This document shows positions 1 through 7,276 of a DNA stretch of 9,250 nucleotides, in pieces. The notes under the pieces are model-generated. The model searched no databases, had not been told where the DNA came from, and worked only from the letters and a program-made list of their open reading frames with translations. The position numbers and the translations under genes are program-made. The DNA is from CAZAPZ01 sp964487285 (GTDB lineage Bacteria; Campylobacterota_A; Desulfurellia; JAADFJ01). Where the stretch lies: positions 1 through 9,250 of the forward strand of contig CAZAPZ010000064.1 in assembly GCA_964487285.1 (NCBI GenBank). The letters are read 5' to 3'. How positions within the stretch are numbered: the stretch's first letter is position 1; each line of letters begins with the position of its first letter.

Positions 1-54
1 AAACCCTATACTCGCTTAGCAGGCGAGCGCCTTCAGCCACTCGGCCACCTCTCC
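1..54 (-). tRNA. tRNA-Ser (anticodon GCU), 3' part cut by window edge
   Basis: Read on the minus strand from 54, the sequence starts GGAGAGGTGGCCGAGTGG, a typical tRNA-Ser acceptor and D-arm. It continues into a perfect 5-bp anticodon stem (bases 11-15 pairing with 23-27) around the loop CTGCTAA (16-22). The anticodon GCT (18-20) reads the serine codons AGC and AGU. The long variable arm, T arm and CCA end lie beyond the left edge. It sits 45 bases downstream of serS on the same strand, so the tRNA and its cognate synthetase may be cotranscribed. Confidence 0.95.
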
Positions 55-99
55 ATTAAAATCTGCTAATCAAAGAGTTTATATTAAGATTCCCGTAAA

Positions 100-1356
100 T
101 CAAGGGATAAACTTATATCCCAAATATTTGATCAATGCATCAGGAATCTTGACTGTACCATTGCTCAATTGATAATTTTCTATTATTGCAACAAGAGTTC
201 TTCCAACGGCAAGTCCCGACCCGTTCAGCGTATGAACAAATTTATTCTCTCCGTTCTCCTTGTATCTTATATTAGCCCGCCTTGCCTGAAAATCTCCGGT
301 ATCAGAACATGAGGATATCTCTCTATATCTATTTTCCGCTGGTAACCATACCTCAATATCATACGTTTTTCTCGCTGAAAAGCCCATGTCCCCGCTTGCA
401 AGCTTCATAACACGATATGGAAGTTTCAATTTTCTAAGCACAGCTTCCGCATCCGACAAAAGATTTAACAATTCTTCAGGTGATTTGTCCGGTTTGGTGA
501 ATTTAACAAGTTCTACCTTGTTAAATTGATGCTGTCTAATAATGCCCGATACATCTTTCCCATACGAACCTGCCTCTTTTCTGAAACAAGCCGAATATGC
601 CTGATATTTAATCGGCAGACTTTCGGCAGACAGTATCTCATCTGAATGCAGATTAACAAGGCTAACCTCAGCAGTAGGTATGAGAAACATTCCATCATCG
701 GTTTGATAAAGCTCATCAATAAATTTAGGAAGCTGTCCTGTACCGATCAGTGCTTCTTTTTTAACAAGATATGGAGTTAAAATTTCTTCATATCCCTGTT
801 CCGTATGCAGGTCAAGCATAAAATTCACAAGAGCCCTCTCAAGCTTTGCGCCATGTCCTTTATAAACGACAAACCTGCTACCCGATAATTTTGAAGCCCT
901 ATTAAAATCCAAGATATCAAGATTTTTCGCAATTTCCCAATGATACTTCGGCTTAAAATCAAAAACGGTCGGCTCTCCCCATTTTTTTACAACTTCGCCA
1001 TCTGCTTCACTTCCGATTGGAATATCATCATCCGGAAGATTCGGTATTTCCAAAAGCATCTGTTTAAGATCGTCCAACTTTGGTTCTAATACGGTTTTCA
1101 GCTGTTTAATATCCTCTTTGACCTTTTTACTACTACTCTTTAATCTGTTAATCTCATCTACATTATCGGCCGCATCTTTAAATAGTTTAGCATTCAAATT
1201 TGCTTTCTGCTGCAGTTTTTCAAGCGTTCTTTTGAGGTTCGAACATTCGTTATCAAGTTTGATAATTTCATTCCAGTCAATCGAATAATGTAAACGTTTT
1301 GCTATTAATTTTTTCGTATTTTCGATATCTTCTCTTATCAGCTTTATATCAATCAT
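100..1356 (-). CDS. serS: Seryl-tRNA synthetase (class II)
   Basis: Cytoplasmic enzyme that charges tRNA-Ser, and tRNA-Sec where present, with serine using ATP. The 418 residues are the normal length. Residues 1-105 form the N-terminal helical hairpin: a long Lys/Glu/Leu-rich coiled coil that recognises the long variable arm of tRNA-Ser. The rest is the class II catalytic core. The serine-binding TAE motif is at 228-230, motif 2 (FRKEAG) at 258-263, EISSCSD near 346-352, and motif 3 (NGSGLAVGR) at 378-386, so no key residue looks lost. The ATG at 1356 is preceded by a GGAG Shine-Dalgarno at 1362-1365 with a suitable gap, which supports this start. The upstream gap of about 158 bases holds a palindromic repeat; I found no T-box and no convincing promoter there. 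Confidence 0.98.
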   Translation of the reverse strand: MIDIKLIREDIENTKKLIAKRLHYSIDWNEIIKLDNECSNLKRTLEKLQQKANLNAKLFKDAADNVDEINRLKSSSKKVKEDIKQLKTVLEPKLDDLKQMLLEIPNLPDDDIPIGSEADGEVVKKWGEPTVFDFKPKYHWEIAKNLDILDFNRASKLSGSRFVVYKGHGAKLERALVNFMLDLHTEQGYEEILTPYLVKKEALIGTGQLPKFIDELYQTDDGMFLIPTAEVSLVNLHSDEILSAESLPIKYQAYSACFRKEAGSYGKDVSGIIRQHQFNKVELVKFTKPDKSPEELLNLLSDAEAVLRKLKLPYRVMKLASGDMGFSARKTYDIEVWLPAENRYREISSCSDTGDFQARRANIRYKENGENKFVHTLNGSGLAVGRTLVAIIENYQLSNGTVKIPDALIKYLGYKFIP

Positions 1357-1400
1357 TTTTTCTCCAATGGTTTAGGTAATTAATCATGCATAACCACACA

Positions 1401-1458
1401 GTCATCACGCACTTCGATAAGTGCGTGATTGCCTCGTCGGAAAATTCCCCGCAATGAC
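1401..1458. repeat. Short palindromic intergenic repeat (REP/MITE-like)
   Basis: A 58-base element bounded by GTCAT (1401-1405) and ATGAC (1454-1458). It contains a perfect 11-bp hairpin: ATCACGCACTT at 1404-1414, loop CGAT, and AAGTGCGTGAT at 1419-1429. Read on the minus strand it begins GTCATTGCGGGG and includes CGACGAGGCAATC. That resembles the widespread class of bacterial intergenic palindromes with GTCATTGCGAGG-type ends; this link is from memory of the class, not a search. It lies between thiD2 and serS, in the serS leader. There is no U-tract after the hairpin in the direction of transcription, so it is not a standard intrinsic terminator, although it could block RNA decay or attenuate read-through. 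Confidence 0.6.
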
Positions 1459-1514
1459 AAAAGTAAATGTTATTCCAAGCTTAGAGCAACAATTTCTCTT
1501 CTCTTATCTTCAAT

Positions 1515-1946
1515 TCAACATTTGTTATTTTTTTCCGTTACAGCCTGCTCAATTTCGTAGCACTTATATCTAATTGATTTCATCAACTCGGTCAATTCAG
1601 GCAAAACGAGCTTTCCAATTTCCTCAATAACTCTTAAAGATTCTTCTATTCTCTTGAAATTGCCTGCCTGCACATCGTGCAAATCTTTTCTGTCAATCTC
1701 TTCCTTAGTTGTTACGGATGTCCCCACATCTTCGGCGCTGTTTCTTGTTTTAATAAGAGGCAGTCGGCTTCTATATTCTATTTCGCAGCCGGATAACGTA
1801 TGCCTAAACTGTTTTAGAATTACCATATTAGTCTTATTGTCAAAGCAAAAACGGTCTATCTCCTCAATAACCCTCAATCCTTCTCTCGCACGGTTAAAAT
1901 TTGCATCAAGTATCCTTAAATAGCCGTTCTTTATTTTTGATATTAT
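1515..1946 (-). CDS. thiD2: ThiD2-family hydroxymethylpyrimidine-phosphate kinase, non-standard (AUA) start
   Basis: Recognised by family patterns of the ThiD2 domain, a monofunctional HMP-P kinase of thiamine synthesis (HMP-P to HMP-PP) often fused N-terminally to ThiE. Visible are RILDANFNRAREGLRVIEE at about 11-29, DVGT near 73-76, and NFKRIEESLRVIEE at about 96-109; the first and last look like an internal duplication. Here it is stand-alone: the stop at 1515-1517 is not followed by ThiE sequence. The frame has no ATG or GTG at its 5' end. The first TTG (1877) would cut off the conserved RILDAN block, so the true start must be upstream. The best candidate is ATA at 1946-1944, overlapping the stop of the upstream gene, with AGAGGG (1955-1960) 8 bases before it. 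That gives 143 residues. Alternatives are a pseudogene with a lost start, or initiation at another non-canonical codon. The coding frame itself is intact. Confidence 0.8.
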   Translation of the reverse strand: MISKIKNGYLRILDANFNRAREGLRVIEEIDRFCFDNKTNMVILKQFRHTLSGCEIEYRSRLPLIKTRNSAEDVGTSVTTKEEIDRKDLHDVQAGNFKRIEESLRVIEEIGKLVLPELTELMKSIRYKCYEIEQAVTEKNNKC

Positions 1947-2740
1947 TTTATTTGCCCTCTATAAATTCCTTCAAGCCCGTATCTTTCACTGTTTTCTATC
2001 AGAGCTTTAAGTTTTACATTATCACCCTTTTTCCAAATAACGCTATTATTAAAAACAACCATTTTAAATCGTTTTATTCCTTTAAAATAGACAAAAACAA
2101 CACTTCTGCCTTTTCTTATTCCTCTTATCTTTCCGTTTATAATCACAACTTTACCTATATTGTTCATTATTTCGTTTTTTGTAGAAATTGTCTCAATGCT
2201 CTTATGTTTAACATTCAGTGTTCCATTCCTCCACAGCATCAAGAATTCATTTTCGTACAGTTTTTCTACGGGTTTGTTGCGAATTACAACAAGATTCTCG
2301 TTATTTCTCAGATTTGCCGATACGGTCCAGTTATATGATCCTGTAATAACAGTTTTATCATCTATTATAGCAAATTTATCATGCATAATTCCCGGTATTC
2401 CACGTCTATCCAAAACTTTAGCGTATCTAACATTGACATTGTTATCGGATAAAAAATATGCTTTGCTGAAACCATTATCATTCGCATTTCTCGGATCAAG
2501 AAGAACCCTAACTTTAAATCTTTTTGAAAGCTCGGCGATCTTTTTAGCAAGTTTCATATCCGTGAAGCTGAACATAGCAACATCCACACTTTTTTTTGTG
2601 CTATCAAGCAGTCTTAAAATATGAGATCTTACATGATCGTTAGGGGAAAAATAAACATCCACAGTAGTAGATGAAAGCGAAGAGAACACAAAAATAAGCA
2701 CCGCCGCTATAATAATAACTATGCTGTTATAACGGAGCAA
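1943..2740 (-). CDS. Exported phospholipase-D-fold nuclease (single HKD) with C-terminal OB-like domain
   Basis: 265 residues. Residues about 7-22 are a strongly hydrophobic segment followed by SSLSS, a signal peptide or membrane anchor, so the protein should act outside the cytoplasmic membrane. Residues 27-165 match a single-HKD PLD domain of the Nuc/endonuclease type: H120, K122 and D127 in MHDKFAIID, then the GSYNWT block (134-139) and NNENLVV (146-152). Single-HKD proteins usually dimerise to build the active site and cleave phosphodiester bonds in DNA or RNA. The C-terminal 70 residues (IGKVVIINGKIRGI onward) are short beta strands with the look of an OB-fold nucleic-acid-binding module. 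The start is uncertain: TTG at 2740 gives a good signal peptide, but no Shine-Dalgarno is visible before it. It follows guaB by 28 bases and overlaps thiD2 by 4. A role in DNA uptake, scavenging or defence is not decidable here, and lipase activity is less likely. Confidence 0.85.
   Translation of the reverse strand: MLRYNSIVIIIAAVLIFVFSSLSSTTVDVYFSPNDHVRSHILRLLDSTKKSVDVAMFSFTDMKLAKKIAELSKRFKVRVLLDPRNANDNGFSKAYFLSDNNVNVRYAKVLDRRGIPGIMHDKFAIIDDKTVITGSYNWTVSANLRNNENLVVIRNKPVEKLYENEFLMLWRNGTLNVKHKSIETISTKNEIMNNIGKVVIINGKIRGIRKGRSVVFVYFKGIKRFKMVVFNNSVIWKKGDNVKLKALIENSERYGLEGIYRGQIK
1955..1960 (-). promoter_or_regulatory. Shine-Dalgarno (AGAGGG) deciding the thiD2 start
   Basis: AGAGGG on the minus strand lies within the last codons of the PLD-like gene. 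It is 8 bases upstream of the ATA at 1946-1944, the first possible thiD2 codon after the in-frame TAG. The spacing is near ideal for initiation there and too far from the TTG at 1877. It suggests that thiD2 is translated by coupling to the upstream gene. Confidence 0.55.
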
Positions 2741-2768
2741 TGTATATCTGAACTGTTCGGAATCTTTT

Positions 2769-4220
2769 CTAAACTTGATAGTTAGGCGCCTCTCTTGTTA
2801 TTATTACATCATGAACATGGCTCTCTTTGAGACCTGCAGCTGTGATTTTAACAAATTCAGCCTTTTTATGCAAAGCACTGATGTTCTCGGCACCGATATA
2901 TCCCATTCCAGCCTTAATTCCACCTATTAATTGAAATATTACATCGCTTACAGTTCCTTTAAAAGGTACCCTGCCCTCTATTCCTTCGGGAACTAATTTG
3001 TCGCTCCTTTCCTGAAAATACCGATCGCTTCCCTCTCTAATTGCCCCAAGTGATCCCATTCCACGATATGTTTTATATTTTCTTCCTTGATATATTACCG
3101 ATTCGCCGGGACTCTCTTCTGTTCCCGAAAGCATATTTCCTGCCATAACCATATCTGCTCCTGCCGCAAGTGCCTTCACAATATCGCCTGAATATTTTAT
3201 TCCGCCATCGGCAATAATCGTTTTCCCATATTTATCTGCAACTTCTGCCGATTGATTTATAGCAGATAGTTGAGGTACTCCGACACCGGCAATAATTCGT
3301 GTGGTACATATTGATCCTGGCCCAATTCCAACCTTAACAACATCCGCACCTGCTTTTATGAGACTTTCCGTTCCTTCTGCCGTTGCAACATTGCCGCCTA
3401 CAATAATTTTATCAGGATATTTATTTTTGAGGTTCGATATAAGCACAATCACCTTTTCAGAATGAGCATGCGCCGAATCGACAACAATAATATCAACATT
3501 AGCTTCGACTAACCGTTTTGCCCGTTCTTTATAGTCCGATACTCCAACGGCGGCCGCAACAAGAAGTCTGCCCTTGGAATCTTTTGCAGCATTTGGATAT
3601 TTGTCCCGTTTATCAATATCTTTTATTGTAATAAGCCCCTTAAGATGATAATTCGCATCTACCACCGGAAGCTTTTCTATCTTGTGACCTTTTAGATAGT
3701 TTATTGCCTCCTCCAGTGTTGTTCCAATAGGTGCAGTAACAAGAGGCGCTTTCGTCATCACATCTTTTATGAGAAGGTCATAATTTTTTTCAAATCGTAT
3801 ATCTCTGTTTGTTATTATGCCAAGCAGTCTTCCATTATTATCTGTTATAGGAACTCCCGATATATGATATTCTCTCATAATTTTTAGAGCTTTTCTAACG
3901 CTTGAACCTTCTCTTTCCGTTATAGGATCAATAATCATTCCGCTTTCGCTCTTTTTGACTCGTTCTACTTGAGATGCCTGCTTGTCAATCGTCATATTTC
4001 TGTGTATAACTCCGCAACCGCCTTCTCTTGCCATGCTTATCGCCATTTGATACTCGGTTACCGTATCCATAGCAGCAGATATAATCGGATTGGAAAGTAT
4101 TATTCCATTCCCTATATTTACATTCAAATTTACATCTTTAGGTAATATTCGGGAATAGACCGGCCTAAGCAAAACATCTTCAAATGTTAGACTTATATCA
4201 TTGGTTATATTAAGCGCCAT
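2769..4220 (-). CDS. guaB: Inosine-5'-monophosphate dehydrogenase
   Basis: Oxidises IMP to XMP with NAD+, the committed step of guanine nucleotide synthesis; cytoplasmic tetramer. At 483 residues it is standard length. The barrel begins LTFEDVLLRP (11-20). Residues about 95-205 are the inserted pair of CBS domains (SGVPITD, KLPVVDAN) that bind regulatory nucleotides. The catalytic loop GIGPGSICTTR (298-308) carries the nucleophile Cys305. IADGGIKYSGD (336-346) binds the IMP phosphate, and YRGMGSLGA is at 385-393. All key motifs are present. The ATG is preceded by AGGAGT (4225-4230), which overlaps the glyS stop, so translation is probably coupled to glyS. Placement behind the GlyRS genes means it lacks its own obvious promoter; I see no purine riboswitch. 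Confidence 0.98.
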   Translation of the reverse strand: MALNITNDISLTFEDVLLRPVYSRILPKDVNLNVNIGNGIILSNPIISAAMDTVTEYQMAISMAREGGCGVIHRNMTIDKQASQVERVKKSESGMIIDPITEREGSSVRKALKIMREYHISGVPITDNNGRLLGIITNRDIRFEKNYDLLIKDVMTKAPLVTAPIGTTLEEAINYLKGHKIEKLPVVDANYHLKGLITIKDIDKRDKYPNAAKDSKGRLLVAAAVGVSDYKERAKRLVEANVDIIVVDSAHAHSEKVIVLISNLKNKYPDKIIVGGNVATAEGTESLIKAGADVVKVGIGPGSICTTRIIAGVGVPQLSAINQSAEVADKYGKTIIADGGIKYSGDIVKALAAGADMVMAGNMLSGTEESPGESVIYQGRKYKTYRGMGSLGAIREGSDRYFQERSDKLVPEGIEGRVPFKGTVSDVIFQLIGGIKAGMGYIGAENISALHKKAEFVKITAAGLKESHVHDVIITREAPNYQV

Positions 4221-4224
4221 TTTT

Positions 4225-4230
4225 ACTCCT
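4225..4230 (-). promoter_or_regulatory. guaB ribosome binding site inside glyS stop region
   Basis: AGGAGT on the minus strand overlaps the TAG stop codon of glyS (4231-4229) and lies 4 bases before the guaB ATG. The overlap shows tight glyS-guaB packing. Confidence 0.75.
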
Positions 4231-6238
4231 ATATATTTATTTTGTCAAAATTTGCTATTTTATCCTGAAGAGTTTTAAACCTGCAAAGCAGCGTCAATCT
4301 GTTGCACCTTAAAGCAGGATCTTCATCCAACACCATCACATTATCAAAAAACCGATCCATCAAATCTGAAGCATTCGATAGAAGGCTTAAACTTTTTAGA
4401 TATTCTTTACCATTTTCATACGAATTAAACTCGCTGATAATAGTATTATAAGTTTGGTCAAGTTCTTCTTCAATAGCAGACATTTTGGAATGATTTAAAT
4501 CAGCCGCCTTAAAGTCGTCAGGTACAATGTGAGCAATTCTTTTAAAAATCAGCGCATTGCCAACTTTCAAAAAGTCATTTATGGCTTTTGCCTTATTATA
4601 AGCATCAAAACAGTTGATGGCCATTTGATTTTTATCGTCACGAAAGCATACCGCATCGGCAATATCGTATCTAATCCCTCTATCAATAAGGATTCCCCTG
4701 AATCTATCGTTAAGAAATCGTTTAATCGTATTGATACTGTTTTTCTTTTTACTTGTTAAAATATCATAACAAAGGTTAGATATCTCATCTGTATCAAGAT
4801 CTATATTCTTGGCAAGTAAAATTCTGATTATGCCTATTGCAGCTCTTCTTAATCCATACGGATCTTTACTGCTTGTGGGCATTTCAACGCTTCCGACCGA
4901 TATTAAAAGTTCAAAATTATTTGCAAGCGCCAGTACCGTACCTGTCTCCGTTTTCGGCAATATTTCACCTTTGGGTAGATATTGTTCTTCTATAGCGCAG
5001 GATACATCACTTTCTTCTTCGTAGGCATAAATTCTTCCCATTACACCCTGAAGCTCAGGAAACTCTCCGACCATCTCTGTTACAAGATCATTTTTTGATA
5101 ACAATGCAGCTTTTTTTATCAGTTTTTTATTTGATAAACCTGTTTTCTCAGATAAAATTCGAGCGATTTTCCCAATCCTTTCCACTCTTTCTTCCATTGA
5201 ACCGAGTGACTTATGGAAAACAATCGAAGAAAGTTTCTCGTAATAGCTTTCAAACGGCACAGATGTATCCTCATTAAAAAAGAACATAGCATCGTTAAAG
5301 CGTGCAGACAGAACGCGTTCAAAGCCTTCTCTAATAGTATATGAAGCGGGCATATTGGATATTGCTGCAAAATATGGCATTATAGCATTCTTCTCATCTA
5401 TAACGGCAAAAAAGCGCTGATGATTTTTCATTGAAGTTATCAGCACCTCTTTTGGAAGCTGAAGAAACTCTCGATTGAAGTTGCCTCCGATAGCAAACGG
5501 GTATTCAACAAGAGCTGCATTTTCAACGATTAAACTCTCATCAGATAATAAACTACCACCAAACTGATTTGCAATATCATTAACCTGTTTTTTTATCAGC
5601 TCTTTTCTTGCATCATTTTCAAGAACAACAAAACGCTTTTTAAGCTCATCATTATACTGGGCAAAATTTTTGAATTCAAATGTTCCCGATGACAAAAAGC
5701 GATGTCCAACTGTAGTAGTTTCCGTTGGAACTTCATCAATTTCGGCATCAATTTTTTTGCCATTATAAAAGCATACTATCTGGTGAATAGGTCTGGCAAA
5801 TGTTATCTCCCCGCTTGTCCAGCGCATACGCTTTTTGAAAGGAAATTCGCTTATAAACGATCTGATTATCTTAGGCAAAAATTGTTCCACAGGCTCGCCG
5901 CCCGATTTTTTTTCCGCATAAATACTGTCATCTTTTTCTATCAATGTATCAGGTTCAATCTTCAATCCTCTTGCGAACCCGGAGGCTGCAACCGTGAATT
6001 CCCCATCTTTCATCAATGGTGATCTTGGTCCTCTAATCTGCTTAACTTTCTTTTTTCTACGCTCTATGATATCTGATGTTACAACTATTCTTCTCGGTGT
6101 AAACATAAATTTTGCAGGACTTGATATAATATCATTTTTCTTGAACAGCTTATCAAAATAGTCCGAGCCTGCTCTCTCAAATCCGCCTGCTTCGCTTGCA
6201 GGCAGCTCTTCGGTTAGAATTTCTACAAAAAATTCCAT
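4229..6238 (-). CDS. glyS: Glycyl-tRNA synthetase, beta subunit
   Basis: Large subunit of the bacterial alpha2-beta2 GlyRS; it recognises tRNA-Gly while the alpha subunit makes glycyl-adenylate. 669 residues, close to the family's roughly 690. The N-terminus FFVEILTEELPASE (3-16) is diagnostic. Further family blocks are PRRIVVTSD (48-56), TVGHRFLSSG (176-185), VEYPFAIGGNF (244-254), LSKNDLVTEMVGEF (380-393) with QGVMG, and SKDPYGLRRAAIG (457-469). The C-terminal 110 or so residues are the helical DALR-like anticodon-binding domain. The ATG follows directly on the glyQ TAA with no gap. An AAGGAG Shine-Dalgarno sits inside the end of glyQ, so the two subunits are translationally coupled, as expected for equal amounts. 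Confidence 0.98.
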   Translation of the reverse strand: MEFFVEILTEELPASEAGGFERAGSDYFDKLFKKNDIISSPAKFMFTPRRIVVTSDIIERRKKKVKQIRGPRSPLMKDGEFTVAASGFARGLKIEPDTLIEKDDSIYAEKKSGGEPVEQFLPKIIRSFISEFPFKKRMRWTSGEITFARPIHQIVCFYNGKKIDAEIDEVPTETTTVGHRFLSSGTFEFKNFAQYNDELKKRFVVLENDARKELIKKQVNDIANQFGGSLLSDESLIVENAALVEYPFAIGGNFNREFLQLPKEVLITSMKNHQRFFAVIDEKNAIMPYFAAISNMPASYTIREGFERVLSARFNDAMFFFNEDTSVPFESYYEKLSSIVFHKSLGSMEERVERIGKIARILSEKTGLSNKKLIKKAALLSKNDLVTEMVGEFPELQGVMGRIYAYEEESDVSCAIEEQYLPKGEILPKTETGTVLALANNFELLISVGSVEMPTSSKDPYGLRRAAIGIIRILLAKNIDLDTDEISNLCYDILTSKKKNSINTIKRFLNDRFRGILIDRGIRYDIADAVCFRDDKNQMAINCFDAYNKAKAINDFLKVGNALIFKRIAHIVPDDFKAADLNHSKMSAIEEELDQTYNTIISEFNSYENGKEYLKSLSLLSNASDLMDRFFDNVMVLDEDPALRCNRLTLLCRFKTLQDKIANFDKINI

Positions 6239-7078
6239 TTAAGACTCCTTGACATAAACATGTGCTATGCCTATTGCAAGTTGTCTTACACGTCTGATAT
6301 AGTTTGTTCGCTCTGTAACACTAATTGCCCCTCTTGCATCCAAAAGATTGAAAATATGCGAGCATTTTATGCAGCAGTCATAAGCAGGCTTAACGAGTTC
6401 ATCGCCAATCAGTTTTTGTCCTTCCTGTTCATACTCGTTAAAAAGGTTCAACAGGAGTTTTATATCTGCTTCTTCAAAGTTAAATTTTGAATAGACCTTT
6501 TCATCGACAAGATGTATGTCGCCGTAACTACAGCCTTTGCTCCATTCTATATCATAAACCGAGTTCTTTTTCTGAAGATACATAGCAATCCTTTCGGTTC
6601 CGTATGTAAGCTCGCATGATATTGGATTAAGGCTTATTCCGCCTACTTGCTGGAAGAATGTAAACTGACTTATTTCCATTCCATCAAGCCAAACTTCCCA
6701 TCCAAGTCCCCATGCTCCGAGAGTTGGAGATTGCCAATTGTCTTCAACAAACCGTATGTCGTGCTTTTGGGTGTCTATTCCTAATGCTTCAAGACTCTTT
6801 AAATATAACTCCTGCGAATTTATGGGCGACGGCTTTAATATAACTTGATATTGATAGTAATGCTGCAGACGATTTGGATTGTCGCCATATCGTCCATCGG
6901 TTGGACGGCGAGACGGCTGAACATAAGCGCATCTCCACGGTTTTTTGCCGAGAACACCAAGGAAGGTAGCCGGATGAAACGTTCCTGCTCCAACTTCCAT
7001 ATCATACGGCTGAAGTATTGTACATCCGTTTTCTTTCCAATAATTGTGAAGAGCTATAAGCAGATCCTGATATAACAA
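6239..7078 (-). CDS. glyQ: Glycyl-tRNA synthetase, alpha subunit
   Basis: Catalytic subunit of tetrameric GlyRS that binds glycine and ATP. With the chosen start it has 279 residues. ILQPYDMEVGAGTFHPATF (21-39) and YVQPSRRPTDGRYGDNPNR (52-70) form the class II core with the motif 2 arginines. VEDNWQSPTLGAWGLGWEVW (111-130) and SCELTYGTERIAM (154-166, motif 3) follow. The frame is open up to a TTG at 7108. I prefer the TTG at 7078, because it gives MLYQDLLIALHNYW, aligning with the usual M-x-F-Q-D N-terminus, and because GGAGG (7083-7087) lies 4 bases before it. The TTG at 7108 has no clear Shine-Dalgarno and would add ten residues not typical of the family. It is the first gene of the operon. 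Confidence 0.95.
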   Translation of the reverse strand: MLYQDLLIALHNYWKENGCTILQPYDMEVGAGTFHPATFLGVLGKKPWRCAYVQPSRRPTDGRYGDNPNRLQHYYQYQVILKPSPINSQELYLKSLEALGIDTQKHDIRFVEDNWQSPTLGAWGLGWEVWLDGMEISQFTFFQQVGGISLNPISCELTYGTERIAMYLQKKNSVYDIEWSKGCSYGDIHLVDEKVYSKFNFEEADIKLLLNLFNEYEQEGQKLIGDELVKPAYDCCIKCSHIFNLLDARGAISVTERTNYIRRVRQLAIGIAHVYVKES

Positions 7079-7082
7079 TTTT

Positions 7083-7087
7083 CCTCC
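7083..7087 (-). promoter_or_regulatory. glyQ ribosome binding site (GGAGG)
   Basis: A perfect GGAGG on the minus strand, 4 bases upstream of the TTG at 7078-7076. It decides between two TTG starts for glyQ and favours the shorter protein. Confidence 0.6.
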
Positions 7088-7126
7088 ATTTAACACTAAA
7101 TAATTCAACTTATATTGATGAGGCAG

Positions 7127-7154
7127 ATTATATCTATAATACGATGCATTACAA
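7127..7154 (-). promoter_or_regulatory. Candidate sigma70-type promoter for the glyQ operon
   Basis: On the minus strand a perfect -10 box TATAAT (7132-7127) lies 16 bases after TTGTAA (7154-7149), a 4/6 match to the -35 consensus. This predicts a transcript start near 7120 and a leader of about 40 bases, too short for a T-box. An overlapping alternative is TTGCAA (7176-7171), 17 bases, then TGTAAT (7153-7148). The region is very A/T-rich, so chance matches are easy. Confidence 0.5.
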
Positions 7155-7169
7155 ATTTTTTTTTAAAGT

Positions 7170-7216
7170 ATTGCAAAAAAAACGCACAACCGCCTGATTG
7201 CAACTTTATATTGCAA
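7170..7216. repeat. Three copies of ATTGCAA in the divergent spacer
   Basis: ATTGCAA occurs at 7170-7176, 7197-7203 and 7210-7216. The third copy extends to the self-complementary ATTGCAAT. The second and third start 13 bases apart and the first and second 27. They sit just upstream of the glyQ promoter boxes, so they could be a regulator site, or simply A/T-rich sequence. Confidence 0.3.
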
Positions 7217-7276
7217 TAAAATATAAGTATATGGTTTGGAGTCTTGGGAAAATAACTTCGAGGTCGGGCAAGATAA

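Noticed and set aside
1404..1429. Rho-independent terminator of the thiD2 operon
   Set aside because: The hairpin is strong but is followed by GACTGTGTGG, with no T-run on the transcribed strand. It is better explained as part of a palindromic repeat.
1901..2624. Plus-strand open frames opposite the PLD-like gene
   Set aside because: They are antisense shadows of a frame with clear HKD motifs. Their translations are Phe/Ser/Tyr-rich with no family pattern.
7079..7130. T-box riboswitch before glyQ
   Set aside because: The leader from the likely transcript start is only about 40 bases and shows no T-box sequence or specifier stem.
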